This document shows positions 23,195-36,400 of a DNA stretch of 64,000 nucleotides, in pieces. Position 1 is the stretch's first letter; the number at the start of each line of letters is the position of its first letter. A program made the translations under genes and the position numbers. The stretch is from Doris montereyensis (taxonomy: Eukaryota > Mollusca > Gastropoda > Nudibranchia > Dorididae), in contig JAXRKP010001035.1 of NCBI GenBank assembly GCA_037039925.1, positions 15,001 through 79,000 on the forward strand. Direction: 5' to 3'. The notes beneath the pieces are model-generated. The model saw nothing but the letters and a program-made list of their open reading frames with translations. It was not told the DNA's origin and made no database searches.

Positions 23195-23905
23195 ATACGA
23201 TCTTTGGTAGCATCAATGGCCTAGTGGGGTTACTTTGGATTGCATAGCTAGACTAGACTTTGGATCATAAGGAAAAATAGCTAGCAATGCTAGACTTTGG
23301 ATCATAAGGAAAACATAGCTAGCAATGCCAGACTTTGGATCATAAGGAAAACATAGCTAGCAGTGCTAGACTTTGGATCATAAGGAAAACATAGACTTTG
23401 GATCATAAGGAAAACATAGCTAGCAATGCTAGACTTTGGCATAAGAAAAAGATAGCTAGCAATGCGACTTTGATCATAAGGAAAACATAGCTAGCAATGC
23501 CAGACTTAGCTAGCAATGCTAGACTTTATCATAAAGGAAAACATAGCTAGCAATGCTAGATATGACGTTCTGTTCATTGAGAAAGACGCTTAACCCTAGC
23601 AATGCTAGATACGACGTTCTGTTCATTGAGAAAGACGCTTAACCCTAGCAATGCTAGATATGACGTTCTGTTCATTGAGAAAGACGCTAACCCTAGCAAT
23701 GCTAGATACGACGTTCTGTTCATTGAGAAAGACGCTTAACTCGCATAATTAGTTTCGCAACTCGACTCGGTGCAAATGGGTAAAAACCTGCCACAGACCA
23801 GCATCCTGATCAGGAGGTCATTATCATCACCTATTCCTCTTATTGCTATAGAAACCCGCGATAATCTCCGGTTTTATGGGCCCCGTAAGGACTTTTACAC
23901 TCAAT
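23195..23905 (+). mobile_element. SINE family B copy with two internal minisatellites
   Basis: The head ggtagcatcaatggcctagt starts the element and the 3' half (aaacctgccacagaccagca, caggaggtcattatcatcac) ends it. Between them the head segment (actttggatcataaggaaaa) is repeated about 8 times as a 38-bp unit. The segment after the B box (gacgttctgttcattgagaa) is then repeated 4 times as a 49-bp unit. Confidence 0.75.
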
Positions 23906-24053
23906 AAATGATGACGTTTAATGTGTTCATTTTCAAATAGGCGTTATTCCATGCCTTCTAGATTGCTAGTAGCAATTTGTGTTTGGTATGTCTAATATCT
24001 AGTCAAGACTGACTGCAGCTGCACTGATGATAACTTGTATTAATTTTTGCTAT

Positions 24054-25097
24054 ACAGTGGTGTTGACCTAAGAACCCACTGCTTAAAAACCTGGTTTGCC
24101 TAAGAACACGTTATTGCCATGCAATGCAACATAATTTTCCTTTTACTTAAAACTACTCACTTAAAACCACGCTCAAGTTACAGCCCAGTCCGTCTTGGAA
24201 CTTGGTCTGATCGTGAGGTGATGTTGAGTCAGGGAAACAACAATCCGCACTCAATTTGACGCTAACATTTGTCGATAACCTGTGACATGTTGTAACCTGT
24301 GACATGTTGTAACCTGTGACATGTTGTAACCTGTGACATGTTATAACCTGTGACATGTTGTAACCTGTGACATGTTGTAACCTGTGACATGTTGTAACCT
24401 GTGACATGTTATAACCTGTGACATGTTGTAACCTGTGACATGTTATAACCTGTGACATGTTGTAACCTGTGACATGTTGTAACCTGTGACATGTTATAAC
24501 CTGTGACATGTTGTAACCTGTGACATGTTGTCGTACATGTTATAACCTGTTACATGTTGTAACCTGTGACATGTTGTAACCTGTGACATGTTGTAACCTG
24601 TGACATGTTATAACCTGTGACATGTTGTAATGTTATAACCTGTGACATGTTGTAACCTGTGACATGTTGTAACCTGTGACATGTTATAACCTGTGACATG
24701 TTATAACCTGTGACATGTTGTAACCCAGACATGTTGTAACCTGTGACATGTTGTAACCTGTGACATGTTGTAACCTGTGACATGTTGTAACCTGTGACAT
24801 GTTGCAAGTAAATCATAGATGTTGTAACCTGTGATGTAACCTGTGACATGTTGTAACCTGTGATGTCTTGACATTGTATCATACACTTGTAGTAGTAGTA
24901 GTAGTAGTAGGTGTTAGTGTTATCGTTATATAAACACGTCACACCGGTGTGCCAGACTCGACTGACGGACACGATATATAAAATACGATGAAGCAAGACT
25001 ACAAGGTACGTCGGAGTTCGCCTTCGAACCCGGTCTGCCTAAGTACCCGCTGTTTCTGTGTCCCAAGGACCGGCTTCTTAGGCGGACACTGCTGTAT
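24054..25097. mobile_element. TIR element (MITE candidate), copy 1
   Basis: The left end acagtggtgttgacctaaga and the right end (reversed) acagcagtgtccgcctaaga form imperfect terminal inverted repeats. The same ends occur around 56610-57112. The interior is mainly a 17-bp satellite. No transposase frame is seen. Confidence 0.45.
24283..24872. repeat. Minisatellite, 17-bp unit (gtgacatgttgtaacct)
   Basis: About 33 copies of gtgacatgttgtaacct with a gttataac variant. Each unit holds the palindrome acatgt. It lies wholly inside the TIR element. Confidence 0.95.
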
Positions 25098-25330
25098 TTG
25101 ATGTTTTATTTAATACCAGGGTAACTTTTAGTATTTCCGTAGTAGGGCCTGTCAATAATCCACACTGTAGTTGGTCAACTATCATAAAGAATATTGTATA
25201 AATGAGAATACGTCTGATTTGCAATACAATTTTTATTTTTTATTTTTAGCGTCCCACATCTTTGTTCTGTTACTGTACGTGTAATAATAATAAAAAATAC
25301 CTCCTGCCAAATGGGCTTTAAACATCGTTC

Positions 25331-25407
25331 TAGGTGAGTTTGGGGTTCCGATTTGATAGATATATACATATGTGTATCGTTTTGTAAGTGAGTTTGAGGT
25401 TCCGATT

Positions 25408-25481
<74 letters not shown>

Positions 25482-25592
25482 ATCGTCTTGTAAGTGAGTT
25501 TGAGGTTCCGATTTGATAGATATATATGTGTATCGTGATGTAAGTGAGTTTGAGGTTCCGATTTGATATATATATATATGTGTATCGCTTGT
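25331..25592. repeat. TA tract inside a gtgagtttgaggttccgat repeat
   Basis: Four to five copies of gtgagtttgaggttccgatt each followed by a TA tract of variable length; the longest TA run is about 25408-25471. Confidence 0.9.
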
Positions 25593-26039
25593 GAGACTGT
25601 CTAAACACCCAAGTCCGCCTGACATAATGTTTTAGGAACAAAAACGCCATAAATCATCAAATAGGTTAGGGCTACAAACACTATGCTATTTTGCTATGCT
25701 TTTTGTAAGGAAAACGGAAATCTTTATTTAGATCATGCGTGTATAATGAGCTTTTTTTTTTTATTGGTTCAAGGCCTCCAATATCTATAAAGACACGAAA
25801 GAAGCAAACATGCTTTTGGTCGTTTTAAGGACAAATCTCATATCCCATATATTGTGGACTTGCATGCTTAGACAATTTCACCGACGATATGAGATTTTGT
25901 TTGTTTGTTTGTTTCACTAGAAAACTACTTACAACCGCCATCTATAGAATTGTTTGTTTTTCCTCAAAAATGACAAAAATGCTGAAAATAACAGCAACTG
26001 CCCTGAAATGTCCTCACCACATGAAACCAGCTGGAAAAT

Positions 26040-26790
<751 letters not shown>

Positions 26791-27094
26791 GTTTTATGGT
26801 ACGTGTTGCTATAATTAAGCAAAGCTTGTCTTCTTAATGCCTTGCCGTATGTGAGTTGTCTGCCCTTGAATATTTTTTGGTGGGGTTTTCCCCCTAATCT
26901 ATGGACATGTAACTCGGCATTCCATAAAATTTGTTTACATCTTACACACCACATACCACATTTTTTGGTTTTAGGAATAATTATTTTACAATCAATTTAA
27001 ATACATGTATCCACATTGGCTGTTGCAGAACATTGTTTCTGTAAGCTCAATAATAAACTGTATCCACTATATGAGTGAAGAGTATATTTATTTA

Positions 27095-27330
27095 TTTTTG
27101 TGATTTTTGGGTTTCATTCCCAGTGAAAGATCGAATGAATTTGATTGTCCTTTTGAAATTTACCTTGTCTGCAAATATGCTTTGATCTCGTTTGTTTGTT
27201 TATTTGGAATATAACCTGTCCACCATTTTGCTTAAGAGGAAACAGCAAGATGAATGGATATGTAAAAGATTGAATGGAAAGAAGAAGGACCAACCAGCAC
27301 CTTCCGCCAATCACACAAGCGGTGATCTCA
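27095..27330 (+). mobile_element. Interspersed family E copy
   Basis: Contains gaaatttaccttgtc, ccaccatttt, gaggaaacagcaagatgaat, gaagaaggaccaaccagcac and cgccaatcaca in family order. Confidence 0.55.
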
Positions 27331-27344
27331 TGCAGAGTAAATCG

Positions 27345-27545
<201 letters not shown>

Positions 27546-27807
27546 ATGATGTCATGTGACATGGGCTGATGGATGGTTTCACCAGTAACTCACTCTTGAG
27601 TAATTGGTAATCTAAGCTACTTGCATTACTTTGTTTCTTTGAGATCTTCTCCATCCACCATATGTGGTGATCTCAGGAAACAGCAAGATGAAAGGTAAGT
27701 GAAAGAAGTATGACCTACCAGCACATCCCACCAACCGTCCATACACGCTTTACAATCTGATGCTCATAAAACTTTTAAATCATCGTTCCATTGAGACATC
27801 CTCTATC

Positions 27808-27857
27808 TACTACTACCACTACTACTACCACTACTACTACTACTACTACCACTACTA

Positions 27858-27888
<31 letters not shown>

Positions 27889-28200
27889 CACTACTACTAC
27901 TACTACTACTACCACTACTACCACTACCACTACCACTACTACTACTACCACTACTACTACTACCACACTACTACCATCACCTACTACTACCACTACTACT
28001 ACCACTGCTACCACTACCCCTACTACTACTACTGCTACTACTACCACTACTACTACCACTACCCACTACAACTACTACTACCATTACCACTACTACTACC
28101 ACTACTACTACTACCACTACTATTACAAATACCACTACTATTACTACTACTATTACTACTACTACCTCTACTACTAGTACTAGTACTACTACTACTACTA

Positions 28201-28236
<36 letters not shown>

Positions 28237-28250
28237 TTACTACTACAAGT
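27808..28250. repeat. CTA/CCA trinucleotide array
   Basis: About 440 bases of ctactacca repeats. Frames coding poly-Tyr/His, poly-Thr or poly-Val are artefacts. Confidence 0.95.
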
Positions 28251-28439
28251 ATTTCTACTGGCCAAGCAACAATCTAAGATTTGGTATGAGACAAATTCTG
28301 GATAATTAGAAAAATATCCATGTTTTTCTAGAAATTTGTTGATAAATTCTAGGAAAATCGCTGCCAATTTTCTTCCATGTTTAGAAATTTGTTGAAAATG
28401 ACTCAAGTTCACACATATTACCTGGACACACAGAATCAA

Positions 28440-28800
28440 TATTGTGGCGTCCATGGCGTAGTGGTTAAGCTGCAGCACTGGGGATCATATCATGAGGTCC
28501 TGAGTTCGAATCTTAGCAATGCTTGGTCCGACGTTGTGTTCCTTGGGAAAGACGGATAACACACATCTTCCCCTACATGGCCCAGGTGAAGATGGGTACT
28601 AGTACTACTAGCAACAGTTTGTGAGTAGAAACCTGCGTCAGACGTGTCCTATCTAGGAGATGGTTATTATTATCACCTGTTCAGCTTCACACAATAGAAA
28701 CATCTGTAGTTAGTACTCATTCGTACAACAGACTATCACTGACTGGAATCCTTTGCCTAACTGGGTCGTTATGTCCCCACAAAAGAACAGTTCAAGACCA
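28440..28800 (+). mobile_element. SINE family B copy
   Basis: Words ggcgtagtggttaagctgca, catgaggtcctgagttcgaa, gacgttgtgttccttgggaa, gcgtcagacgtgtcctatct and atcacctgttcagcttcaca follow the family order. Confidence 0.78.
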
Positions 28801-28834
28801 TTTTATCAACATGTAGACATGAAAATCTACAACT

Positions 28835-29105
28835 GTGGTGATCTCTGGGTTTTGTAGGTTTTACATCTTGCCCAGATTGCCCTGTAAACAGCCAAGGATC
28901 TTTGACGTCTACAGAGTGTTGTGATCTGCATACAAGACATCCTTATTTCTGTCGGTCTCAGATGGGATGAGGTGGCAATCCACATACCTGGATCAGGGGG
29001 TTAGTTTTTTACTAAACGAAAACTTGATAATTTTTTGGCTTGAACCCACACCCTTTGGGTTGAGAGATTGACATCTTGCCTTTGGCCTACTGAGTCCAGC
29101 ATCAA
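28835..29105 (-). mobile_element. SINE family A copy
   Basis: Reversed orientation: gtgatctctgggttttgtag, gattgccctgtaaacagcca, gttgtgatctgcatacaaga, gagattgacatcttgcct. Confidence 0.7.
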
Positions 29106-29224
29106 GAGAAAAATACACATTTCACTAGTACCTTTCCTAAGAGCAAAACTTTGTGCAAAAAAAAAAAAAAATCTGGACCAGCCTGGGTTTGAACCAGTGT
29201 AAGGTGGCTTCTTCATTTGTATTC

Positions 29225-29480
29225 ATTTATTTATTTGGGGAGACTCGTTTGTCCAGAAGCAAGGTATCAGCCTCTCAACCAAAAGACCACGAGATCAAGC
29301 CCCGACAGGTTGAACAATTTTCTCAAGTCCCACCAGAGACGGCCGGTAAAAAGTAGGTCATGTGTGCAAATCACAACACTGTGCATGCTAAAGATCCCTT
29401 GGCTGTTTACAGGGCCGTCCGGGCAAAATTTAAAATCCTACCAAAAGCCCCGAGATCACATAAGTTGTGGATTAGGACAA
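29225..29480 (+). mobile_element. SINE family A copy, opposite orientation
   Basis: The head gtccagaagcaaggtatcag with B-box-like gagatcaagccccgaca is followed by ggctgtttacagggccgtcc and atttaaaatcctaccaaaag. With the copy at 28835 it forms a head-to-head pair. Confidence 0.72.
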
Positions 29481-29619
29481 AATCAAAATCAAAATCAAAC
29501 AAAAATCAAATCCTTTATTTATTGTTTATTTTTTTCATTCTCTTTCATTAACTGCGGCAATTGAGTTTTCAGCCTGAATATTGTGAATAATAACATAAAT
29601 CACACCAATATAAAAACAG

Positions 29620-30262
29620 AATAACAAGAGATGCGTGGGTTTAAGCCAGTGTGTCATGATTACAAGCTCACAGCATTACGATTTAGCTACAGCGCTCCAG
29701 ACTTTTTAACCACAGCCATTAATATACAAAGTATTCTCGGTCCAGCTAATCACTCTTCATATTTACCTTCAAATCTTTGCTAGAAGAATCCTAGGCCTAT
29801 ACCAATGTACAATGCTTCTAATTTTAAGACAGTAGCAACTAGTTTAGCGGATACTCTAATAGATGAAAGATAAAGATGGACTTATAGTCCGTATCCCCAT
29901 ACAAATGCAGGCTCACAGACTCTACATCGTTTGACCCCAGCAAGCCATTCCATTCAAAGTCATTTTCAACTCCCTGGGGAGCATACAGTACATAAGCCTG
30001 TTAAGTGCTTCATACTAACACTCTGACAAGATCATTCTCTACCCATTGCTGGGTACTCATCCATGCCTGAGTCAAGTGATGAAGTTAGAGTGAAGTACCT
30101 TTCCTTAAAGTACAACCTTTAAAAAAAAAAAACCCCATCTGTGCCAGCCGTGGGATTTAAGCCACCGGCTGCCGTGATTACAAGCTCACAGCATTACGAT
30201 TTAGCTACAGCGCCTCCAGACTTTTTAACCACAACCATTAATATACAAAGTATTCTCGGTGC
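29620..30262 (-). mobile_element. Family H SINE with duplicated tRNA-like head
   Basis: The segment tacaagctcacagcattacg, atttagctacagcgc, ccagactttttaaccaca occurs at 29660-29740 and again at 30178-30262 (about 95% alike). Read on the minus strand it has an A-box-like gctgtagctaaatcg and a B-box-like ggcttaaatccca. The body between them (gataaagatggacttatagt) is shared with 1870-2055. Confidence 0.55.
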
Positions 30263-30342
30263 AGATACATTATTGCTCTTTCTTTCAAAGATCTATTCCC
30301 CGATTTGTAAAATTTGGTAAATTTAGAAAGCAACAATTTAAA

Positions 30343-30442
30343 TCAGAGTGTGGACTGCTGTAGCTTCTCTCCTTCCATATGGAAACACATCAGCTGAATT
30401 TTCATCCGAGACTTGTAGTTGTCCAGAAGCTTAGATACAACC
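30343..30442 (-). CDS. EXOC2: EXOC2 last coding exon with stop
   Basis: The acceptor is tatcatcag. It reads [33 protein letters not shown], then TGA at 30343-30345. The K.KS.M..QL.CF pattern is the natural C-terminus of Sec5. Confidence 0.92.
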
Positions 30443-33400
30443 CTGATGATAAAAAATAGATAATAAGCAAAACACGGTGTAACATTCATCTTCTGAGGTC
30501 GGTAACGAGTTTGTTTACTTTGTTTCGTTGAAATTTACTCCACAGTGATTTCAGGGCGACTTAAGAGGAAACGGAAAGATGTAGAAGGAAGGTGAAAAAG
30601 TGAAAGGAAATAAGTAGGACCTACCAGAAAGCCCTAGATAACTGCCCTCCAGTACAGAATAAAAAGAAATACAACACGTTGATACTGTGTACTAAAAAAT
30701 GACCCTAAAACTTGCAGACAGCATAATACAATACGACATGCAAGATTTTAACATTACTTGTTTATGAAAAGAAAAAGAAAAAACAAAGGGTTTCAAGCAA
30801 ATAAAAACCAATTCCGAAAAACAAGGGCAAAACCCAGAGGAAAATACACTTTTCTTCACATACATTTTTGATTTAAGTCAGATTTTTTTCTAGATACATC
30901 TTACTACATTTTACTTCATCAGAAAACTCTAAAACATCTCGATTTTTCCATTAACAAAAACGCTTGAAATATCTTTCTTTCCATGGATACTCCCTCTTTT
31001 CTTAAGATTCAAAATTCAAGAGATTTATTGTCCAAAACAGGTTCCTCGTTTCATCAGTTACATTGTAAAAAAAAAAAGAAGACATAATTCAACAAGACTG
31101 ATTAATTGAAATTTACGCTGTCCGCCATATGCAGTGATCTCAAGGTGAATTAAGAATATGAGGAAACAGCAAGATAAATGAAAAAATATTGAGAAAAGTG
31201 AAAGGATAGAAGTAGGTCTTACCAGTAGCCCCCACCAACCGCCCACTCAACAAGACAATAATATACATAATGCTAATGAATAATAACAGATAATAACTGT
31301 GGTAGGACATGGTGGATAGTAAACACAGACATCAACATACACATAAAGGAGACAATAAATCTCTTGAATCTTGAATCTTAAATATTGCAGCCTTATGTCC
31401 CTCTTCAAATCTGTCTGACACACAAGACAAGCTAGTCAGACATGGTCATAATCACTTACTTTTTGCCTTCATCTGACAGTTCTGGGATACAGTTGTAGGC
31501 TTCCTTGAAACATGTTCTGTAGGCAAAGAAAGAAGCTCAGTGACAGCAGCTGTTAGTAGCACAACATGCAATTATAGGCAAAACGTTGCTCTCATAACTC
31601 GTTTTATTTATTGGAAGAAAGAAGAAAAAGAAATGTCAAGGAATGTACTTGGCACATAGCTAAGTTCCTGTGAAGGCCATTGTGGCCCATTAAGGCGGAG
31701 CTTATCCTGGTTTCTATAGCGTGAAGCGGAACAGGTGATAACATTCACCTTCTAGACAGGACGCTAGTCTGACGCAGGTCTCTACCGCCAAGCTAGTGCC
31801 TCTACCCATTTACCCGGGGCCGAGAGGGGAAAATGCTTGTTAAAAGTGTCTTTCCCGAGAAACACAACGTTGGGGCTAGAATTGCCAGGATTCAAACTCA
31901 GGATCTCATGGTCCCAGGTCCAGCAGCCAAAATCACTTCTGACCACCGACGCCACTAATCACATAATATAGTCTTTACTAAAACCAGATTATGTCTGGGA
32001 CACAGTTCATGGTCAAATGGCCTTAGTACGCATAAAGCCTGCTCCATCCTATACTGTGAGTTCAGGGTGAATTAAGAGGAAAGAACAATCTGGAGATGTG
32101 TGATAGAGTGGAAAGAAAGGAAGCAAGACCTATCCAGCATCGGCCATCAACAGCCCACCATGTAAAGGCAATGGGCATGGACGTAGAGGTCACTGGTTTG
32201 ATTTTTGTTTGACATCCAAATTGTTTCCTCCTCGTTCCTTTATATTTGCTTCATTCTTGGCTCTATTTGTAAATTTCCTTCAAGACCCTTATGACCCACA
32301 GAGCCAGAGCTTATCCCTGTTTCTCATAGCGTGAAATGGAACAGGGGACAACAATCATGTCCTGGATAGGACGCTAGTCTGTTGCAGGTTTTCACTCCCA
32401 TGCTGGTGCTGGTCCGGGCAGTGGACAGGTAAGCACCTGTACGGGGATTAGGCTGTCCCGCCCTCCACGAATCTCCTGCTGCCTTGCAGGCGGGTCTTGG
32501 TTGACCAAAGGCTAAGGGAGTTAACCCTGACAGAAAATAACAACCTGCTGCCTTGCGGGCTGGTTTTGAGCAACTAAAGGCTAAGGAGTTAACCTTGACA
32601 GAAAATAACAAGGCCTGGTAGGGGCCTCAAGGTGGCAGCCCCACCATCTACCTAGGGTACAGTGGGCCAATCCCCTGCTTATAAAAAAACCAAACTGATT
32701 TTGAGAAATACATATAATGATATACCCAGCTTGAACTTTCGAAGACGACTCTGGAAAAGAACATGGACTGTGATTTTGGAACATGGAATGTTAGGGCAAT
32801 AAATGGAAAAGAGTTAGAATTAGCTGAAGAAATGGAAAAATTCAAAGTAGACATTTTGGCTATTACAGAAACAAAGAAAAAGGACAAAGAATAGAAAATG
32901 TAGGACCAAATCATACTTTAATCTTCTTAGGAGTAGATGTCAAAGATAGAGCTAGAGCAGGAGTAGGCCTCCTAATGCATAAAAGGCAAGAAAAGTTACT
33001 AGAAAGTTGGAAATTTATAAGCCTGCAGCTATTAGAGGTAAATATTAAACCAAAATTAAGAGAGAAATTAAATTATTAATAGCTTATGGACCAAACGAGG
33101 ATGCCACCAAAAAAGAAAAAGATATCTTCGAAAACGATTTACAAATAGCTGCAGAGAATCTCAAATCCAAACAGGAATTAATGGTTTTAGGAGATTTAAA
33201 CGCTAGAGTAGGCAGCAATGTAGAAACATCAGGAGGAGTAATAGGTAAAGAAGGAGAGTCAACAATTTCTCCAAATGGAGAGAGACTAATAGATTTTTGC
33301 CTAAAAAATAACATGAAAATAGCTAACACCTGTTTTCCTCATAAAGATATCCACAAATATACAGTAAATGAAAAGTTAATGATAGACTAGATAATAGTTA

Positions 33401-36400
33401 GCAGCTCCCTTTTTACAGTACAATGGATGCAAGAGTAAACAAAGGAGCTGAAATATTTAGTGATCATCACCTAGTGATTGCCAAAATGAGATTATAAAAA
33501 TGAAAAAAACAGAAAAGGAAAGAGAAGAAAGCTACTAAACTCAAAATAAAAGAATTAAATAAACCAATAGTAAAACAGATATACCAATCCAGGATAAAAA
33601 GATCTATCAGTGAAAGGCAGATGGATCTGAATGATAGCATAATAGAATAAAAGTGGCAAATGTATAAAGAAACACTCCTCAGTTGTACTAAAGAGGTCTG
33701 TGGTAGCAAACAAATTAAAGGAGATAGGAAAAGAACAGCATGGTGGAATGAGAATGTCAAGACTAAGATCAAAGAAAAGAAGGTTGCATGGAAAAAATAC
33801 TTGCAAACAAAGAGACCAGAGGATAGGATAGATTACGTGAGTAAAAGAACTATCGCCAAAGAGGAAATTAGGAAAGCAAAACAGGAACAGTGGGAAGAGT
33901 TTGGACAAAGACTTCAAGAAAGCTATCAAGGAAATCAAAAGCTGTTCTGGGAAGCAATGAGAAAGACCAAAGCATGCCCAATACGACAAATTAAGAATGC
34001 CAAAGAAGAAATAATGAAAGGAGACAGCGAAATCATGGAATCCTGGAGAAAGTATTTTCAACAATTACATAATCCCTCCAGAACATATGAAACAAGGAGT
34101 ACAGATCAATTAGTAAGAGTAATAAGTAATCCAGATGAGACAGCTGAAGATGTAGATATCTCAATGGAAAAACTCCAAACAGTTATAAGAAAAGTGAAAT
34201 TAGGAAAACCTCCAGGAGCAGATCAAATTTATCCAGAAATGATTAAAAACCAAGGGAGAGAGGCAGACAAACTACTACATGCAATATGTCAACAAGTATG
34301 GAAGTCCAAACAGGTGCCAGACGACTGGAATAAAGGGAATGGTAGTACCAATACACAAGAAAGGATCAACTATGGAATGCTCAAACTAAAGAGGGATATC
34401 ACTACTAGGAGTAATGATTGACTCAGATGGAAAACTTAGAGAAGAAATCAGCCAGAGAATCCAAAAGGCAAGTGCAGTATATAACCATCTAGGAAAGGCA
34501 TTTGTAGGTAAGCAAGAATTTTCAACAAAAACCTAAATGGCAGTATACAACACAGTTTATTGTCCTACTCCCTCTATAGCAGTGAAACTTCGACCTTAGA
34601 CAGTAGGGAATACAGTAGAGTACAGGCAGCCAAAATGAAATTTCTAAGAAGAGTAGTAGGGAAAATTAAAAGAGACAAAATCAAAAACACAACAATAAGA
34701 GATCAAACCATAGCAGATAGCATAAAAACTAAGATAGAAATGAATCAACTGAGATGGTTTGGGCATGTAAACAGAACGAATGACAATAGAATAGCTAAAT
34801 CAGTAGACAGTACTAAAAGTCAATGTAAAAGACCAAAAGGCAGACCTCTAGAGAAAGTGGGAAGAAGATATAAAAAAGGCATTAAAGTAAAGACATTAAA
34901 TTTTCAGAAAATGTCAGGACAGGGCAGCCTGAGAAAAATCATTTCGGGCATCTAAACCCATACACCGGAAGATAGAATGGTAGATGATAAAGAAAGAAAG
35001 AAAGCTGGTGTTGGTACCTATTTGTACTTAGGTCGAGTGTTGAGTTTTATTCCCAAGGCACACAGCATCACACCTAGCATTGCTAAGATTCAAACCCAGG
35101 ACCTCATGATCCCGAGTACGGTGACTTAACCATTGGGCCACCTATTTTGCCCATTTTGGGTATCTTTAACATCTGTTTGATAACCTCATTTATTACATTC
35201 GGTGGACAGAAGGCTGAGGGAGGAGGTGGGGAAAAAGCTGTATGGGGATAACACTTGTAATTGATTTGATTTTACTTCCATCCATAACTAAAGTGATCTT
35301 GGGGTTTTTGGTAAATTTTAAAAAAACTTTTGCCCAGACTGCCCTGTAAATAGACAAGACATCTTTAAACGTGCACATACTGTTGTAATCTGCACACAGG
35401 ACCTCCTTGTTATCGTTTAACTCTGATAGGACTAGGTGCCAATCCCCCTTCCTGGACCGCAGGATGGGCTTGACTCGAAAAACTCAAGAACATTTTTCAA
35501 TCTGTTGGGGCACGAACCAACAACCCTTTAGTTGAGAGGCCAACACCTTATCTTTGGATCACCAAGTCACCATTAGGATAAAAAGAATAATAATATTCGA
35601 ATACTCACTCTAAATGTTTGGAACTGTAGACAGTGATAATGCTCTGAAGGGCTTGCAGTTCTAAGCGAGACTGAAGAACAAATGAAGAAAGTAAACAAAA
35701 GTGCATGGCAAAACTTGTGATTTAGTATTTTGTTTCCACGAACCCAGCCCTATCTTTTACATATTGGGATGTAAAACAAACCTTCCTTCAAAGCCTTCAC
35801 ACTGACAGCGCATAGTAAGCAGTTTCTTTAAGGTCGTTATGGCTCATAGAGCCAGAGATTATTCTGATTTCAATAGTGAAGCGAAACAGGTGACAATAAT
35901 TCATCTCCTCGCCAGGACGCTAGTCTGATGCAGATGTTTACTCCCAAGCCAGTGCTTCTACCCATTTTGCACCTGTGTTGAGTGGGGAAAATGCGTGTTA
36001 AACATCTTTCCCAAGAAACACAACATCAGACCTAGCTTTGCTAGGATTCAAACTCGAATGCAGCCCATAGAGCCGGAACTTATCCCAGCTGCTATAGCGT
36101 GAAGCAGATAATAATAATAATAATCAACTCCTGCACAGGACGCAAGTCTGTCGCAGTCTTTTACTCCCAAGTTGGTGCTGGTACCCATTTGCAACTGGGT
36201 TAGATGGGAAAATGGGTGTGAAGTGTCTTCCCCAAGGACCCCAATGGCAGAGTTAGCTTTGCTAGATTCAAACCCAGGGCCTTAAGAGTCAAAGTCTGGC
36301 AACCCAACCACTACATCACCGACACCACATGAGATGATGGTAGGGCTATTGGATATCTGTTTCATTAGTCATTCAAACTATCAGACAATCTATAGCATTA

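Larger units (their letters stand above)
32440..34995 (+). mobile_element. Non-LTR retrotransposon (RTE-like), internally deleted and broken
   Basis: The 5' region has a directly repeated block of about 70 bases (32470-32545, 32546-32612). An endonuclease follows: [27 protein letters not shown], then [12 protein letters not shown] and [15 protein letters not shown]. Next comes the start of a reverse transcriptase, [27 protein letters not shown]. The core RT with its Y-x-D-D motif is absent: the sequence passes from PIHKK at about 34362 to [11 protein letters not shown] at about 34402. A C-terminal domain follows: [34 protein letters not shown]. Several stops and shifts are present, and the 3' end has gataaagaaagaaagaaag. 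It is a dead relic inside an EXOC2 intron. Confidence 0.85.
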
